This document shows, in pieces, positions 62,530 through 64,000 of a stretch of DNA of 64,000 bases. The first letter of the stretch is position 1; every line of letters starts with the position of its first letter. Both the position numbers and the translations under genes were made by a program. Origin of the DNA: Faecalibacillus intestinalis (GTDB lineage: Bacteria > Bacillota_I > Bacilli_A > Erysipelotrichales > Coprobacillaceae); assembly GCF_003024685.1 (NCBI RefSeq), contig NZ_PYLQ01000002.1, forward strand, positions 137,062-201,061, given 5' to 3'. Below the pieces are notes generated by a model, which saw only the letters and a list, made by a program, of their open reading frames with translations, was not told where the DNA came from and searched no databases.

Positions 62530-64000
62530 ATGAAATTAGAGGAATTGGCTATTGGAAAAAGTGCTGTTATTCTCTCTGTTGGAGGAGAAGGAGCATTAAG
62601 ACAACACTTTTTAGATATGGGATTAATTCAAGGTACAGAGGTTACCATGGTAAAGTATGCACCGATGGGTGATCCTATGGAAATTAAAATACATGATTAT
62701 GAGCTTACTTTAAGGAAAGAAGATGCTCATAAAATTGAAATTAAAGAAATAACTAAACAAACAGAAAATAAAAATGATTCATTCATTTTTCAACATAAAG
62801 ATCACCCTGGCTATGGTGAATCTAGTTATCATAAAATGAATGATCATCAAATCTATCATGAAAGTGATTTACTCACATTTGCTTTAGTAGGAAATCAAAA
62901 CTGTGGTAAAACCACACTATTCAATCAACTTACAGGTTCAAATCAACATGTTGGTAACTTTCCTGGAGTTACTGTTGATCGTAAAGATGGAAGAATTAAA
63001 GGGTATCAAAATACTCTGATTACTGATTTACCAGGTATTTATTCAATGTCACCTTATAGTAGTGAAGAAATCGTCACAAGAAACTTCTTATTAAGAGAAA
63101 GACCTAAAGCTATTATTAATATTGTAGATGCTACAAACATTGAAAGAAATCTTTATCTTACAATGCAACTTCTAGAACTTAATATGCCAATGGTTGTCGC
63201 TTTAAATATGATGGATGAAATGTTAGGTAATGGAGGAACTGTATTAATCAATGATTTAGAAGAATATCTCGGTGTTCCTGTTATTCCTATTTCTGCAGCA
63301 AAAGGAGAAGGGATTGATGAACTTGTCAGTCATGTTTTACATGTTGCTTATTATCAAGAAAGACCTCAATTCTATCAACATATAGACAATCAACAAAACA
63401 AAGCGATTGATCGTTGTTTAAATGCGATTGAACATTTAATTGAAGATCATGCCTCAAATGCAAAGATTCCATTACGTTTTGCAGCAAGTAAACTTGTTGA
63501 AAAAGATGAACTTTTATTAGAACAACTTGATCTAAGTCAAAATGAAAAAGAAACTTTAGAACACATTCGTATTCAATTAGAAGAAGAAAGTAGTCTTGAT
63601 TGTTCAGCTGCTATAGCAAGTAATAGATTTCATTATATTACAGATATTTGTAAACAAACTGTAAAAAAACCACATGAAAGTAAAGAAAGATTAAGAAGTC
63701 AAAAAATTGATCAATTCTTAACAGGAAAATATACAGGAATTCCTGCTTTTATTGGAATCATGGGAATTGTTTTCTTTCTAACATTTAATGTTATTGGAGC
63801 TTTTTTACAAGGAGTTTTAAAAAGTGGGGTGACTGTTGTCACAAATTATGTTGACACTTTACTCACAAATGCTCAAATTAATGTTGCTTTGCATTCTTTG
63901 ATTATAGATGGGATTTTTAATGGGGTAGGAACTGTTTTAAGTTTCTTACCAATTATCGTTACTTTATTTTTCTTTTTATCAATTCTAGAAGATAGTGGAT
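62530..64000 (+). CDS. feoB: FeoA-FeoB fusion, ferrous iron transporter (3' end outside window)
   Basis: Partial, 490 residues visible. FeoA SH3-like domain at 1-75 (LRQHFLDMGLIQGTEVTMVKYAP), His/Asp-rich linker, then FeoB G-domain: G1 GNQNCGKTTLFN (about 120), G3 DLPGIYSM, G4 NMMDE, G5 SAAKGEG. The first membrane helices follow (GIPAFIGIMGIVFFLTFNVIGAFLQG). Imports Fe2+. ATG at 62530 with AAGGAAAGAAGGA upstream. Confidence 0.93.
   Translation, partial: MKLEELAIGKSAVILSVGGEGALRQHFLDMGLIQGTEVTMVKYAPMGDPMEIKIHDYELTLRKEDAHKIEIKEITKQTENKNDSFIFQHKDHPGYGESSYHKMNDHQIYHESDLLTFALVGNQNCGKTTLFNQLTGSNQHVGNFPGVTVDRKDGRIKGYQNTLITDLPGIYSMSPYSSEEIVTRNFLLRERPKAIINIVDATNIERNLYLTMQLLELNMPMVVALNMMDEMLGNGGTVLINDLEEYLGVPVIPISAAKGEGIDELVSHVLHVAYYQERPQFYQHIDNQQNKAIDRCLNAIEHLIEDHASNAKIPLRFAASKLVEKDELLLEQLDLSQNEKETLEHIRIQLEEESSLDCSAAIASNRFHYITDICKQTVKKPHESKERLRSQKIDQFLTGKYTGIPAFIGIMGIVFFLTFNVIGAFLQGVLKSGVTVVTNYVDTLLTNAQINVALHSLIIDGIFNGVGTVLSFLPIIVTLFFFLSILEDSG

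Overview
The window reads as a low-G+C Bacillota chromosome, most likely a gut Erysipelotrichales relative (Catenibacterium/Holdemanella-like). The basis is the strong A+T bias, AGGAGG-type ribosome binding sites, an L-box lysine operon, a CIRCE-controlled hsp20 and a FeoA-FeoB fusion. The genus is an inference from gene content only; no 16S or other marker is present.

Layout. 1-1.9 kb: end of an unknown gene, a RhuM-Fic protein and hsp20 with its CIRCE operator. 1.9-13.3 kb: a visibly G+C-richer 11.3-kb element inserted exactly at the outer half of that CIRCE. It carries a truncated tyrosine integrase and TnpV at its ends, and between them a c-di-GMP-I riboswitch-led operon: solute-binding lipoprotein, hybrid histidine kinase, second solute-binding lipoprotein, second hybrid kinase, REC-HD-GYP phosphodiesterase. 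13.3-22.7 kb: 6-phospho-beta-glucosidase, AEC carrier, LysR, and an Fe-S flavoenzyme with hypA and two hypB genes. 22.7-27.3 kb: a TOTE-type primase-helicase broken by a 19-bp tandem duplication, a 12-bp minisatellite and an AlbA_2 ATP-binding protein. 27.4-33.9 kb: lysine-riboswitch operon (ACT protein, dapA, dapB, lysA) and housekeeping genes.

34.1-44.4 kb: a complete type III-A CRISPR-Cas locus in one direction: CARF-HEPN ribonuclease, cas10 (HD and GGDD intact), csm2-5, two adjacent cas6-family genes, cas1, cas2, and an array of 11 repeats and 10 spacers. Every spacer, read as its reverse complement, gives a purine-rich protein-like reading frame, so the predicted crRNAs would be antisense to transcripts. 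This fits a transcription-dependent system with cyclic-oligoadenylate signalling to the CARF-HEPN effector.

44.4-53.8 kb: tandem HAD phosphatases, a Mn2+ (yybP-ykoY) riboswitch before a CaCA-type exchanger, RpiR plus two paralogous MFS carriers, and broken Rpn and flavodoxin genes. 53.8-60.3 kb: HxlR, a DUF4143 ATPase, MATE and Lrp, mixed with a cluster of decayed genes (LDH/MATE chimera, MGMT fragment, IS3 remnant, proline racemase, GH1 fragment). 60.3-64 kb: an ABC exporter and the start of feoAB.

The best candidates for something undescribed are the riboswitch-led sensor/HD-GYP island with its CIRCE-targeted integration, the type III-A locus with tandem Cas6 proteins, and the reversible-looking TOTE frameshift.
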